DNA of 64,000 nucleotides from Sambucus nigra (taxonomy: Eukaryota; Streptophyta; Magnoliopsida; Dipsacales; Adoxaceae): NCBI GenBank assembly GCA_949130495.1, contig OX422208.1, forward strand, positions 640,440,523-640,504,522, read 5' to 3'. Under the pieces are notes generated by a model. The model searched no databases. It had not been told where the DNA came from and saw only the letters and a list, made by a program, of their open reading frames with translations. The translations under genes and the position numbers were made by a program. Below, piece after piece: positions 35,497 through 48,949 of this stretch; position 1 is the first letter of the stretch; each line of letters begins with the position of its first letter.

Positions 35497-38400
35497 ATGG
35501 CGGATATTCTTGAATCCAGCAATCGAAACGCTGGAACCCCTCCAAATCCGTCTGCTCCACCAATTGTTCCAGATCTGACTGGAATAATGGCAAATCTGGA
35601 TCAGGGCCAGACCGTCATACAAGAAACAATGCGACAACTCATCCAAACCCTCCATGGCGGTGCATCAGCCCATTCCGGACCACGAAGCATTCAAAGAAAT
35701 ACCCGTGCGCCTTCTTCGCGTACTAGGCGTACTAACTCACATCGCAATGAGGAATCTGATGATTTCTCTTATCAACCTGGGCGAACTTCGTCTGTGCGAG
35801 CCACGGATACTGAACAACGTGTCACTCTCTCCCCAGAAAGGACTAGCGCGTTAGAAAGATTAATTAGGGTTTCTCCTTTCGACCGATTAGGCCCTAGGAG
35901 GAACAAAAGTCCTCTTAATGCAGCGTCGAGGAGCTTTCGACGACCATCAGATTTAAGGGAAGGATTTGCCCAGTCGCGACCAGCTGCTCGTCAAGATAGA
36001 TCCTATGACCGACCAGTTGCTCGTCAGGATAAATCCCAGGAAGCTACTTCAACGCGATCAGTTGCTTGAACCAATAGGCCCGAGGAAGGAAATGATGCAT
36101 GGAAAGGATCTATTCAAAGGCTGGAGGATAGATTAGGGGAAATGTCTAAGGCCAAGAATCCTCTACAATGAACCTTTGTTAGAGGAACACCTTTTATCCA
36201 GGACATTGTTGATTTTCCAACACCATCAAAGTTCAAAGCACCTGTTGTGACTCCCAAGTATGATGGAAAGACTGACCCTGTCCTTCATATAGAATAATAC
36301 CAAGCTGCAGCCGACATCTATGTTGTCCCAGATGAGATGAGATGCAGAGCATTCTCGGGAACACTTACTGGATCTGCTCAAATATGGTATAATAGCCTTC
36401 CTCGGGGTAAGATTTCAAATTTTCTTCAACTGGCCGAGCTATTCATTGGCAATTTCTGCTTTGGGGCAAAGCTAGTTAAACGAGTAGCACATTTGTTAAG
36501 TGTTAGACAAAAAGCTGGTGAGAGTACCAGAGATTATATAACTCGTTTTAATAACGAGAAACTCGAAGTCATTGATTATGAGGAGAAGACAGCGATTACC
36601 GCTTTGATGAGTGGACTACTGCCAAACAAGTTGTACTACACTTTGGCCAAAGATCCACCTCGAACCATGTCGGATCTGATGGGAAAAGCGTCCAAGATTA
36701 TGAATGTCGATGAGGCTATGTCTGCGAAGAAGAATATGGACGCCAAAGAAACCAAGGTGGAAGGTGATAAAGCTAAGAAGAAAGAACATAAGAACAATGG
36801 TGGTGACAAACAATACAAAAATAGGTCGTCATGGGAGGTCTTGAGGAAATTTGATAATTACACACCTTTGAAGGTAAATATCAACCACGTCCTGGACGAA
36901 ATTAAGAATAACGAGGAGTTAAACTGGCCAAAGAAAATGAAGGCAGACCCTGACAAGAGGAATAGGGAAAAATATTGCGAGTTCCACAAAGATCATGGCC
37001 ATATGACCAAAAATTACATAGCTCTTCAAAATGATATTGAAACACTTATCCGACGAGGAAAGCTAGAAAAATATATTGATCGGGGAGGCGAAAGAAGAAA
37101 CAACGACCGAAATAGAGAGAGGTATAGATCCCCTCATAGAGCAGAGGAGAACAAGAAGAGAAACCATGAAGTTGATCCAGAAGATGACCCCGATCTTCCC
37201 AAGAAACCAAGGCATCCAGAACGAGAGGTATTTTCAATATGCTTTGGGTCATTTGATTATAATGTTATTACAGGAGGAGATGCAGGAGTAGGAGACCTTA
37301 CTGCAGAAAGAAAAGCTTACCTCGGTGAGGCTCAAGCTTGCTCGTACATTCAGCGAATAAATCTAGCTGAGGAAGATCGCCCGAGAAAGGTAAACAAGGA
37401 GAAATTAGTTATCGATTTTTCCAAAAATGACCTTGCAGGTGTTTTATACCCTCATGATGACCCGCTGGTGATCAAAATGAGAATGAAGGAAGTCATGATT
37501 TCAAGAGTGCTGGTCGACAATGGCAGCTCGGCAAACATCATGTTCTACTCGTGTTTCGATAGTTTAAATCTAAAGCTATCTCAACTGGAGCCTTACCACA
37601 GACCCCTCATCGGTTTTGCTGGCGAGAAAGTATTTCCACTTGGGACGATCAAGTTGGATATATTCATTGGTACGTGGCTTGCTTGTCGTACAGAAAGAAT
37701 ACGTTTCTTCGTGACGGATAAGAATGTCCAATCATCGTACAATATCATCATGGGAAGAGTAGGATTGAAGAAGTTCGAGGCTGTGCCATCTACAGTACAT
37801 CAGTGCCTAAAATTTCCAACAAACTTTGGAGTAGGAGTTGTGAAAGGTGATCAGAAAGTAGCTCGATAATGCTATTATTCATCCACCGAGCAAGAAGAAC
37901 TGGAAGAATCAAAGAAAAAGACCACTACTTATCAAGTGGATGAAGATGCAGAAATTGAAACATTGGATCCCCGAGATGAGTCGCAACTCGTAAAGGGTCA
38001 AGTGGTGGAAACTACTGAAAATATCATTCTGGACGACGAGCACCCTGAGCGAACTACTCAAATAGGTTCATCGTTGGAGGCCTCATTAAAACAGGAATTG
38101 ATAACTTTCCTTAGAAGCAGAAGACAAACTTTTGCATGGAGTCATGAAGATATGCCTGGGATAGACCCAAACTTCTTATGTCACGAGCTCAATGTGAATA
38201 AGGAGATCAAGCCTGTGAAGCAGAGAAGAAGAGTATTCAGTCCGGAGAAGAATCAAGCTATACAGGAGGAAGTCGAGAAGCTCCAGAAAGCTTGTTTCAT
38301 TGGAGATGTTAAATATCCAGATTGGTTATCTAATGTGGTGATGGTAAAGAAGAAAAACAACAAATGGAGGATGTGTGTAGACTTCACCGACCTCAACAAA

Positions 38401-41400
38401 ACATGCCCAAAGGATCACTTTACACTGCTCTGAATTGATCAACTGGTGGATGCTACCTCGGGACACGAGTTGCTGAGCTTCGTGGATGCTTATTCTGGCT
38501 ACAATCAAATTAAAATGAAACCTGAAGACAGGGAGAGTACTTCTTTTATTACCCCTAGGGGAACTTATTATTATAATGTTATGCCTTTTGGTTTGAAAAA
38601 TGCAGGTGCGACATATCAGAGGCTGATGAACAAGGTCTTTGCTGAACAAATCAGTGACAACATGGAAGTCTATGTTGACGATATGCTGACAAAAAGCAAA
38701 AAAGTTGTCGATCATCTAGTTGACTTAAGCTAGAATTTTGATCTACTAGATAAATATCAAATGAAACTGAACCCGGCGAAGTGCATCTTTGGAGTACGAG
38801 AAGGCATATTTCTCGAGTACATTGTCAATCTACGAGGCATTGAAGCAAATCCTAAAAAGATCAAAGCTCTATTAGGGTTGCGATCTCCAACGACGAAGAA
38901 GGAAGTACAGAGTCTCACAGGACGAGTAGCGGCACTCAACAGATTTGTGTCACGAGCAACTGATAGATGTCTCCCATTCTTCAAGACACTCAGAAAGACT
39001 TTTGAGTGGAATGATAAATGCGAGAAGGCTTTTCAAGACTTGAAGAGATACTTGGGAGCACCCCCATTGTTGTCCAGGCCAGTGATGGGAGAAAAATTAT
39101 ACTTGTACCTTGCAGTGTTCGAGAATGCAGTTAGCTCGGCGTTGATCAGAGTGGAGAATAGAGTACAAAAGCCAATTTACTACACAAGTAAGGCCTTTCG
39201 AGGAGCAGAGATCAGATATCCGAGGCTGGAGAAATTGGCAATGGCGCTGATTGAGGCGAGTAGGATAATGAAGTCATTTTTCCAGTCTCATACCATAGTA
39301 GTATATACTGATATGCCATTGAGGCAAGCCCTGCATAAACCAGAAAAATCAGGAAGATTGATGTACTGGGCAATAGAACTCAGTGAATATGATATAGTCT
39401 ATGAACCCAGATCATCGCTTAAAGGGCAAGTTGTAGCAGATTTTATAGCAGAGTTCACCTATCCTGATAGCTCCGAGGAACAAAAGTTACTCGCTGATCA
39501 ACCTTTGGATGTTACAGGATCAACAAACACAAGCTCAGACCAACTTCGGTTGGTAAAAGGTCTAGTGGATGTTACAAGATCATTGACTTCGGGATCAGAC
39601 CAACTCCGATTGGTAAAAGGGCAAGGAGAAATGATCGACGAAGAGCAAGAAAAACTCGAGGAGGAAAGGAAGGAACAAATATTTCACCAAGGAACTCTAA
39701 CTGATCAGAAATTTGAAGACGAGTTACCTATATGGAGACTATATGTAGATGGCTCATCTTGCACTACAGGATGCGGAGCGGGGATAGTTTTGAGCACTCT
39801 GGATGAGGTCGATATGGAATACGGCTTGCGTTTCCAATTCAAAGCTTCCAATAATGAGGCTGAATATGAGGCCATGATTGCAGGACTTGGTTTAGCAAAA
39901 ACTATGGAGGCGCAACAGGTCATTATTTTCAGTGATTCTCAATTGATCATAAACCAAATGATGGGAGTATATGCAGTTAGAGGAGAATTAATGATCAGAT
40001 ATCATGCAAAGGCAAAGGAGCTGGTGTCAGAATTTACCGCTATTCAGCTGGTCAGAATACCAAGAATGGAGAATGCGAGAGCAGACACCCTAGCTCGACT
40101 AGCATCAGCTACTCGCACCGAGCTACAATGAACAATCCCAATTGAAATGTTAGCTGGTCGGAGCATAGATGAAGATCTGACGATGAACTTTATCACCCTT
40201 GATTTAGGACCATCTTGGATGGATTCCATCAGGGCGTATATTGAGGAGGGAGAATTTCCAATTGACAAGCTCGCTGCCAAAAAGTTAAAGTTTAAAGCTG
40301 CTCGGTATGTACTAACTAATGGTGTTTTATATTGACGAGGAATTATGTCAGGTTTGCAGAAATGTGTACATCCCTCCGAGGTGAAAGAATTAATTGAAGA
40401 GATGCACGAAGGGTCTTGTGGAGCACATGTAGCAGGTCGGACGCTTTAACAAAGGATGATGACGCAGGGATACTACTGGCCAACAATGAGAGCTGATTGT
40501 ATAGCCTATGCCAAGAAATGTGACAAGTGCCAGCGCTTTTCCTCCATCCGAAGAACTCCACAAGCATTGTTGACACCCATAACTTCCCCTTGGCCATTTG
40601 CCATGTGGGGAATTGATTTGGTTGGGCCACTGCCAACGACCCGAGGAAGGTTCAAGTATCTCGTCATCGCAGTGGATTATTTTACTAAATGGGTAGAAGC
40701 TGAGCCACTCATTGACATGACGTACGAGAAGGTGTACCAATTTGTTTGGAAGAATATCATTTGTCGATATGGTCTACCTCATGCCTTCATCACAGACCAT
40801 GGAACACAATTTGATAACGAGGAGTTTTTTGCCTATTGTAATCAATCAAATATTTTGAAAGTTCATTCAGCACCAGGCCATCCTCAAAGCAATGGACAAA
40901 CTGAAGTGAGAAATAGAACGCTGCTGAACGGTTTGAAGAAACAATTGGATGATGCAAAAGAGAACTGGATCAACGAGTTACAATCAGTACTTTGGGCTTA
41001 CCGAACTACTCCCCGAGTAGCAACTGGAGAATCACCATACATGCTGGCATTTGGAAGTGAAGCCGTTATACCTGCCGAGTTGGGACTTCCAACACATAGG
41101 GTACTGAATTTCAATTCCCCTGTCAGCGACTTAATGAGAAGACTGGATTTAGACATGCTCGAGGAAGTTAGAGAAGAAGCAGCCATTAGAAATGCTGCTT
41201 ACCAGCAGCGAACAGCTTTGTTCTACAACAAAAGGGTGAAGAAGTGCGACTTGAAAGAAGGAGACTATGTGCTGAAGAAAGTAATTCAAAAACACAATAA
41301 GCTGGAAGCAAACTGGCATGGACCATACCGAGTTACAGAAGTTGTTCGACCAGGAACTTATCGAATGGAAACTTTAGAAGGCGAGGAGTTTAAGAATGCA

Positions 41401-41436
41401 TGGAACGCAGAGCACCTGCGCAAGTATTATCAATGA
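35497..41436 (+). pseudogene. Tat gag-pol polyprotein, one frame with nine stops
   Basis: A single frame of 1,980 codons without any frameshift, interrupted at 36067, 36169, 36295, 37867, 38431, 38731, 40129, 40333 and 40447. Order: gag N-terminus (MADILESSNRNAG), gag core with GTLTGSAQIWYNSLP, nucleocapsid (YCEFHKDHGHMTKN), protease with LVDNGSSANI (N at the usual T/S position), RT with intact YVDDM, first RNase H ending GQVVADFIAEF, a linker containing a tandem duplication, and the archaeal-type RNase H (YVDGSS, NNEAEYE, FSDSQL, ADTLARLA). The integrase follows, with HHCC remnants (H...H, CDKCQ) and core residues D in GIDLVGP, D in TDHGTQF and E in GQTEV. The last 326 codons are open. The stops prevent expression from this copy. 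Confidence 0.95.
39508..39622 (+). repeat. tandem duplication in the pol linker
   Basis: Two units encode DVTGSTNTSSDQLRLVKG and DVTRSLTSGSDQLRLVKG between the two RNase H domains. Each holds a small inverted repeat, CCAACTTCGGTTGG in the first and CCAACTCCGATTGG in the second. Confidence 0.8.
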
Positions 41437-42438
41437 TGTATATATAACACAGTTCCATCATTATGAATAAAACGAAGATATTCTACCAAAGTCTCTCCTT
41501 TTTATTGAGAATTTTTCGGGGAATACTAGTGCTACACACTACTCGGCAAAACTCGGCAAAGCTCAGACTGCTCAGCAAAATATTCCGAAAAATGCCAACC
41601 TCGGTTGGTTAGGAAACAATATATTCCTAAAAACGACAACCTCGGTTGGTTAGGAAACAAAATATTCCTAAAAATGCCAACCTCGGTTGGTTAGGAAATA
41701 ATATATTCCTAAAAACTCCAACCCTGGTTGGTTAGGAAACAAAATATTCCTAAAAATGCCAACCTGTTTGGCTAGGAAACGAAATATTCCTAAAAATGCC
41801 AACCTGTTTGGCTAAGGAAACGAAATATTCCTAAAAATGCCAACCTGTTTGGCTAGGAAATGAAATATTCCTAAAAATGCCAACCTGTTTGGTTAGGAAA
41901 CAAAATATGCTCACAAATGCCAACTTATGTTGGTCGGGAGGTTAGATTATTCCAGAAGATGCAAAAGTTGCTAACTATGACTGGTCGGGGATAAAAACCC
42001 ACCAACCATAGTTAGTCGACAGAGAAAATTTGCCGATCTTGGTTGGTCGGAAACATTTAAGAGAAAAATCTACCAAGTATGGTTGGTCGGGGATAAAAAC
42101 CCACTAACTGTAGTTGGTCGACAAGCATAATTTAACGACCTTAGTTGGTTGGAAAAATTTTAAACATTTTTATACTCATTACTTTATTATTAAGTGATCG
42201 AGCAACAGTATTGGTACTTATAACTTTTTAATTGTTACTGAGATGGTTGACAAACAACACAATATTGTTATCTTTTTAACAGATATGCATAAATATAAAG
42301 TGTTGGATAACTATAAGACAATAGCAATCAAGATTTGCAAACAAAAATGAAAGTCTTTCATTGAATTCAAAATAAATTACATTGATAATGAAATTACAGT
42401 TACATTGATATGTATACTAACTATTACATCAAAAATTC
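41437..42438 (+). repeat. hairpin-bearing tandem repeats after pol
   Basis: From about 41575 roughly nine units of 40-42 bp with the pattern ATATTCCTAAAAATGCCAAC plus CTCGGTTGGTTAGGAAACAA. Most contain CCAACCTCGGTTGG or CCAACCTGTTTGG. More divergent longer units (CCACCAACCATAGTTAGTCG, GGTTGGTCGG) continue to about 42150. The remainder to 42438 is plain AT-rich sequence. Variable tandem repeats in the 3' untranslated part are known for Tat elements. Confidence 0.85.
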
Positions 42439-45400
42439 CTATTCTACTGGTCTCTTCCCCTCTTCTTTTGACACAGGTTCCTCGCCAGCAGGTGGATCAT
42501 TTAAAGACAGAGGAGAATTGATAAAGTTGAGGTCCTTCAACATCCTGACATTCATCACGGATGGTCGGTCTAAGAGATGCTCGGGACGAGATACCTCGAT
42601 TTGAGAATGTAAATTGTAGTCACCGAGATACTTTGAAATTAATTTCTGAGGAATGGCCCGAGCAGGGATCCACTCCATCTCCAAATTGTATGGTGGCACA
42701 GGCAAGTCGAGCAAGTCGGGATCATAGTAATCCCACAGATAATGACCTTGTTCGAGCTTCAACACACCTAAGGCATTCAGCTAGACTTGCTTGTAGCCCT
42801 CATTGTTGGCATTCTGGATACGATCATCCAAGTGGAATAGTGCTTCGTTGTATTCAGCCATCCAGAACTCCCTGGGCTGTTTGTGGAATTGATATGTTAG
42901 CCTTTCTAGCTGCTCGTGGAGATTCTTGATGAAAATCTCCTTATTCTCCAAGACGGACTTCTGCGCAGAGAGCTATTTTTCCAAGTCCCTAATCTTCTTT
43001 GACATGTCAGACAAAGCCTGGTTCTTCGCCATTAATTGGAAAGCTTGGTTCTCTAACGCAGACTGAGTTCACTGTTCTTTGACAAGAACCCGAGCTGCTC
43101 TTCCTCGTCCCCGAGGAGCTCTTGGTCGACCACGAGAAGATGTAGAGGTGCCTGAGCTCTTCAAAGTCTCCAACTCGTTCCTCAACTTGGCATTCTCAAC
43201 CTCTAAGAACGAGAATCCCTCGTCGGTCACTGGGATCAAGGCACTGGAAGTGAAGGCTGCAAACTTTAATTGTGATAGCTCTTTTTGCAAGTTGTTGTTC
43301 TCTTGCTCCAGCAACTTGGCAATCTGTCTTCATTCCTCGACCTCACCCTTCAAAGTTCTCTCCCTCAAATCATACCCAGCAAAAAGCTTATCGTAACCCT
43401 TGTCAGCCATGATCAGCTTGTACTTCTTTTCGTACCCCTCATGCAACAGGGCAGTTGATTCCTTGTATTGATTCTGAAGGTCTTCGAGGGTACACTGGAG
43501 ATCCTCGATAATTTCATAGTAAGCCACATTATTGGCCACTGCTCAGTCAAGTAGATACCTCAGGTACTGATATGCTTCAACTGCCTGTTCTGAAGCATCA
43601 TGACCAAGGATGTCGGCAACTTATGCAGCACTCAAGTCTATGTGACCAGCCTTAAAGTACTCATTGCACTGTTGCAGAAACTTTGTATCATGGGCAGATA
43701 GCAGATCCATCCTGGCCAGAAACTAGCTGAGAAAGAAAAACAATCATCAATAAGAAGAATAAGCAGAGTATGAATGAAAGATAGACAACAGTATGCAAAA
43801 AAAAAGTTTAAATTTTATTAGATCATAATTCAGAGTTACATCTTCTGAGTTACATTTGATAAAGAGAAACAAAATAAATAGAAACCCGAACAACACTAAA
43901 CCTTTTCCTTATCTCCCAAAACCTTCTCGGGAGGCTGGGATGAAGAGGTAGGTTGCTCGGAAGGAAGGGATAGTTGCTCGGGGAGAGTAGGCAATTGCTC
44001 GGAGGAGGAAACGACTTGCTAATTTTCCTCAGCAGCAGGCTGGATGGCTAGAGAATGATCTCCTATCACCATCGAAGACTCTTCAGAGGTATCTTCGTCC
44101 TCTTCTAATTATTCTGGAGTTGGAGGGGGACCATGGATATGTCTTTGGAAGAGTTCGGATGACTTGTCGACTTTCAGTTCCTGAAGGGCAGTAACCCATC
44201 CATCCCTAAAGTACTTTAGACTGCCATGGTCAACTTGAGATACCATAGCAGCCAACCCCTTATTCCACCCCTTATCCCAGCCAGAGCTGAAGGACTTCTT
44301 CACAGCATCTTTCCTCTTGGTCTTCTCAAAGGCAAGCTTCTCGGACAGCAGGTTCTCAGCAGCCTTCAACTTATTTTCTACCTCCTCCTTCTGCCGACCT
44401 ATTTCCTGAAGTTTAGCCAACTCCTCCTCGGCAACTTTGAGTTTATTTTCCAGCTCTCCAGCAACTTTGAGCTTCTCTTCGAGCTCTTTATTTGCCTTCT
44501 ACAAGGCATTATTTTTCTTCTCCAACTCTTTGGAGGCTTCAACAGCTCGAGCTTTATCCTGCTCGGTGGAGGCAAGCTTCTTCTCCCAGACAGCCTTATC
44601 AGTGGCATATGTCTGGCGAGAATCTGCCAGAGATTTTTTAGCTTCCTCCAAAGCTCCCTCCACGCTGGACGAGGAGCATGAAGCTTTAATTGCCTCATCC
44701 TTCTTCAGGATTATGTTAAAGCAGCTCGTCAACTGTGAACAGAAACAGAAAGCAAGTTAGAAACAGAAATGACAAAGGAAATATGAAAAATTGAAAGTAA
44801 GAAGACTTACAGAAGCAAGATGACGAGCAGCTAGTGAGGTGACCATGTCCCGAGTAAGGTTTTCTTTAGTACCTTACACCTCAAGAATGGTCGAGGACTT
44901 TACCGAGCTCATGGAAGAGCTCGGGGGAACGAAAGATGGAACCCCAGTTCCAGCAACTGGGGGCTGAGAAATGGTATCAGCCAAATTAACCGAGGAGATT
45001 TTCTTCAGCCTCCTCGGGGGAACAGGTACAGATTCAACCGAGGAAGAATCCTTGGTCGGTGATATCACAATCACCTCTCCAGGAGCAGCAGACCTGCTCG
45101 GAGCCACTGCGGGCTTCTAGGCAACCTTGACAGGAACATCTAAAGGAGCTGCATCAGTCTTCTTCGTCCCCTCCCTTGGGACATCAATCCTACTCCTTTT
45201 TACCTCCCTAGAACTGGAGGCAGTTTTCTCAAACAGAGCAGGAGTTCTTCTTTTCTTCATCATTTCACTTAAAGGAATATGGGATTCAGGCGATGAGCTT
45301 ATGGAAGCTAGAACTGGCTCTGATTCACTTATCACTGGACGAGTAGTGAAGGAAGTGGTGTAGCTCTTGTACTGGAGCGGATACGAAGCTGATCTAAGCT

Positions 45401-45671
45401 CGTTGGAAACACTTTGATGCAGACTCCAGATAAGTTTCAAATGCCTTATATTGACATCTGCCTCTTTGGGGCACTTTCTCTTGCTATCAACTGCAAATAA
45501 ATAAACATTGTTATCAGTGGCACATTTTATCAAGCACAAAAGAAGCATAATTTCAAAATAAAATGAAATAAAAATAACCTATCCCATTGCCATAAGGAGG
45601 GCATCTGGGACCCTGGTAAACCTCATCTCCAGTCAATGGAGGGTGTTGCCAATTTTTTATGACAACCCCAT
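42439..45671 (-). pseudogene. antisense gene of the Tat element, 3' exons
   Basis: Continuation of the gene starting at 54324. After the insertion site the frame runs on through NWQHPPLTGDEVYQGPRCPP to a splice donor (ATAG|GTTATT at 45579/45578). An 88-nt intron (45491-45578) ends TTTGCAG. The next exon encodes a basic, Ser-rich segment (SKRKCPKEADVNIRHLKLIW, later SREVKRSRIDVPREG). A second intron at 44733-44810 (GTAAGT...TTCACAG) precedes coiled-coil exons rich in E, K and A (VEGALEEAKKSLADSRQTYA). Another intron is likely near 43726-43900. The last exon ends at the stop at 42439 with DPPAGEEPVSKEEGKRPVE. Stops occur at 45118, 44873 and elsewhere. Function unknown. Confidence 0.65.
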
Positions 45672-46371
45672 TGTGACAACCCGCCTACCAAAATAATAGG
45701 TGGCCAGCCCAATACTCCAATAAATACAGGAATCATAGATGGTCCATTCTTAGCATCACTTCCGATAGAAAATAATAGTATGAGATAACCACCAATCATT
45801 TCAGAAAACGGATTGTCATAAACAAAAAATTTTAAAAGTAAAAGAGAAACACTTAGACAATCCCATTTGTAAAAACGGTGGGTATCAAAAACCGATGAAT
45901 AAAGTATGACAATACAATAAATAATCACCGAATAAGCTGTCGGTGCACAGACCAAAAAAAATAATACACTAAGTATTACAATCAATATTTACAATATAAT
46001 AAATGAGTGCAAAACCTTGGGCAAACACGCCCGAATGAAAGTACTAAACATAATTAGAGTACAATAGAGGGGAGCGTCTACTACAAGTATCCTACAGCAT
46101 CCGCAATATGCTGTAGCTCCAAGACAACTGGAATGAAATATGTAAACACGGGTGTCAATGCGGAGGAGCACCTGTAACGGCAAGGAATATGCAGAAACAA
46201 GGAACTATAGAAACCGGTCAGGGCCGGGTTTGATATGATTACCATGTGACTAAAATGCATGGCAGGTAAGTGCGTAACTCTCTCGCAGATAACAAATATT
46301 CCTCACCTCTCAATCTAGCAGTAACCTAGCGCAACATAAATGATGCTCAGGTTATAGAAAGAACAGAAGGC

Positions 46372-46653
46372 TAACTTCTCCCCAGTCTCAACACTATGCC
46401 CTATTCGTGCGTGGGGTGTCTCGCAAAGCGAAATCCAAACAAGGAACCCCCCCGATACACTACTACTTAGGCAAGGTTGATCGTCGAGATACATTAGACT
46501 CTGTCCTAGTTAATTTAAGTACTAAAGATTAACTTCTCCCCAGTCTCAACACTATGCCCTATTCGTGCGTGGGGTGTCTCGCAAAGCGAAATCCAAACAA
46601 GGAACCCCCCCGATACACTACTACTTAGGCAAGGTTGATCGTCGAGATACATT
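46372..46653 (-). repeat. 124-bp duplication carrying hairpin blocks
   Basis: Units 46372-46495 and 46530-46653, practically identical, 34 bp apart. Each holds one conserved hairpin block (46404-46490, 46562-46648) with core TTTCGCTTTGCGAGA on the minus strand. The same pair occurs at 51292-51415 and 51450-51573 in the other LTR. Confidence 0.9.
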
Positions 46654-47887
46654 GACCCTAAGCACGAAATAATAAATAAATACATGTGTGTGCATAAGAG
46701 TGGGAAATCACATCTACAGCTATACAAAGAAAAGAAATAAAACTCATCCATCATCTAAAGGCGCAATTCCTAATTCTTTCTTTAGGAATATACATATAAA
46801 TGGTACAACACTTTATCAAGTGTTTACCAAATTAATTTCATCATAAACTAATTCATTTCATGAATTTGTTCCTTATTAGGAAATATAATCATACTTTTCA
46901 TGCTCTATAGGCATTTATCTCAATTGTTCACTTTGTAAAAATATCTTCCTTATCAGGAATATGATCATCATCATAGGCTCTTTGTGGCCTTACATCGTGC
47001 TCTTTATGGAACTTTCATCATGCTCTATATGGCATTTTACTGTGCTCTTTATGGCACCCACCAAACATCAAGTCCAACTTGATTTAGAATAGGTATAATC
47101 ATATATATATATATAACGATTCTAAGACCGCCCGTCCGGGTTTCCCCACTGTGCGCGCCCCTAAATGGCTATCATCTTCCAGGGCCTCCAAGACAACCTG
47201 GGATCCTATCGAAACGTCGGGAAGCGACCATGTGCCTGCGGGATAGTCAAGACCACACCCGGAATCTCCTAACCAGCGCAGAAAATATAAACAAACGCTC
47301 ACATGGCCTAGGGACTATATCCACCCTGCATCATTAGCCAGGGGGCTTCACCACAACGCGCGCGACTTCCCTTATGATAGCGATTTAGAGAGGTGTGTAT
47401 CCATAAATTAACATTTATGAAAAACATTACTTTTTCCATTTTTGAAAACTCATATTTTACATTTCCAAAAATCATTCACTTAGCCATTTAGCACCAAATC
47501 TTAGAAGGTGCATTATATTCTTATTAAGTCATATATTATTAATGACCTAAGACCCAAAGTGCCTCTAACCTCAAAATAGCCTCGAATAGTTTATGTAATT
47601 CATAAGCCCACAAAGTGAGTCTCCATAATGGAGTGTCTCCCAAAAGCTCAACCTAATATTTTAACTTCCAATTATATCTTTAGGTTAACCTCCTATATCA
47701 TTCGGACATTAACCTATACAAACTAGCCCTCGGATAAACCCAAATATCCCACATTAACTTAGGACATTAGTCTACCCCATAACAACCCTCTAGGACTCCC
47801 CATTACTTCCCAAAGGAAGGTCCCTAAACCTTGGACCTAAAAGAAAAGGGGATAAAAATCAAAACAAGAAAATCTCACAAAAACAGG

Positions 47888-48056
47888 GGAACCGAATCGA
47901 TTCGCTATACAGCCGAATCGATTCGGTGAGCAAAAACTGACCTTCTGCAATTGCCGAATCGATTCGCTTTAAATCCGAATCGATTCGGTCTGCAAGACCT
48001 GTAACCCTCTCCTTATCCGAATCGATTCGCCCTTAGGGCCGAATCGATTCGGTCCT
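47888..48056. repeat. GAATCGATTC palindrome array, six units
   Basis: Six copies of CCGAATCGATTCG, alternating between forms ending in C and in G (CCGAATCGATTCGG), separated by 4-30 bp of unlike sequence. Confidence 0.95.
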
Positions 48057-48949
48057 GGAATTTTGCCCAGTTTGGGCTGCGGGGTGTAAGAACCCTAAAA
48101 TCCCAAAACCCCAAAACTTTGATTTCTCCCAACATCAACAACAACAATTTGACCTAAATCAATCCTACACCATTTATAACTAATAATTTATCCTCAAATC
48201 AAATTAAAACTAAGATTTAAGGATTAAACACCCAAAATCACCCAAAACCCATTTATGGTTTAAACCTCCCAAAACTTAACTACACGTGCAATTTATCACA
48301 TTAAATCAATATCTAGCAAGTAAGAAACTTGCCTCGAGGTTCGTAGTCTCGGAACACCTCCGGTAGCGAATGATTTCGGCCCAAATCTTCCTTCTCTCTC
48401 TTTTCTCCCATTTTCTCCCAACTCTCTCTTCTCTCTCTCTCTCCTTTGGCTTCTAACACAAAATGAAGAAAAAGAAAAGGGATGGGGGACTTATACGGGT
48501 CTAAAAATATAAACCCCCACTCCTAAATGCTAATACACCACTAAATGACTCGTAACCACTTAATTTAGTCATATCCCCTTAAAAATGCCCGAAACCCAAA
48601 AATTACAACTGGGCACTTATTTCGACTATCTCGACTGTTCTAAAAACGACCGCACCCCCTATTTGGCATTCGGGAAAGTGTGAACTATTTTTACGTTCCA
48701 AATTTATTTTAAATTCATTGATGATACCCGATTTAAATATAGGTCATAACCGTCGTTTTACGTATAACGACGCAAAATACACAATATAACACTATTTACC
48801 TTCTCATAACGGTAAATAGTCAGAACATAGTAAATATAATCCCTAAGTCTCACGGGAAATAATATTTACTCCAACATTCCCTATTTTATAAAATTAGCCC
48901 ATTTGGCAAAATAGTATAAAATAGTCGCTCGAAAACCTGGGTTGTTACA

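Larger units (their letters stand above)
45672..48949 (-). repeat. 3' LTR of the 45672-53907 element
   Basis: On the minus strand starts TGTAACAACCCAGG at 48949 and ends GGCGGGTTGTCACA at 45672. Contains six GAATCGATTC palindromes (47888-48056), the hairpin GCAAGTAAGAAACTTGC (48316-48332) and two hairpin blocks. The long open frames inside are not supported as genes. Confidence 0.9.

Noticed and set aside
42410..42929. Plus-strand open frames after the Tat tandem repeats
   Set aside because: Opposite strand of the last exons of the antisense gene; no family resemblance.
44226..44760. Plus-strand open frames of 107-151 codons
   Set aside because: Shadows of the coiled-coil exons of the minus-strand gene.
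47888..48056. CRISPR-like array
   Set aside because: Units are 12-14 nt palindromes with irregular 4-30 bp gaps inside a plant LTR, with no leader or cas genes.
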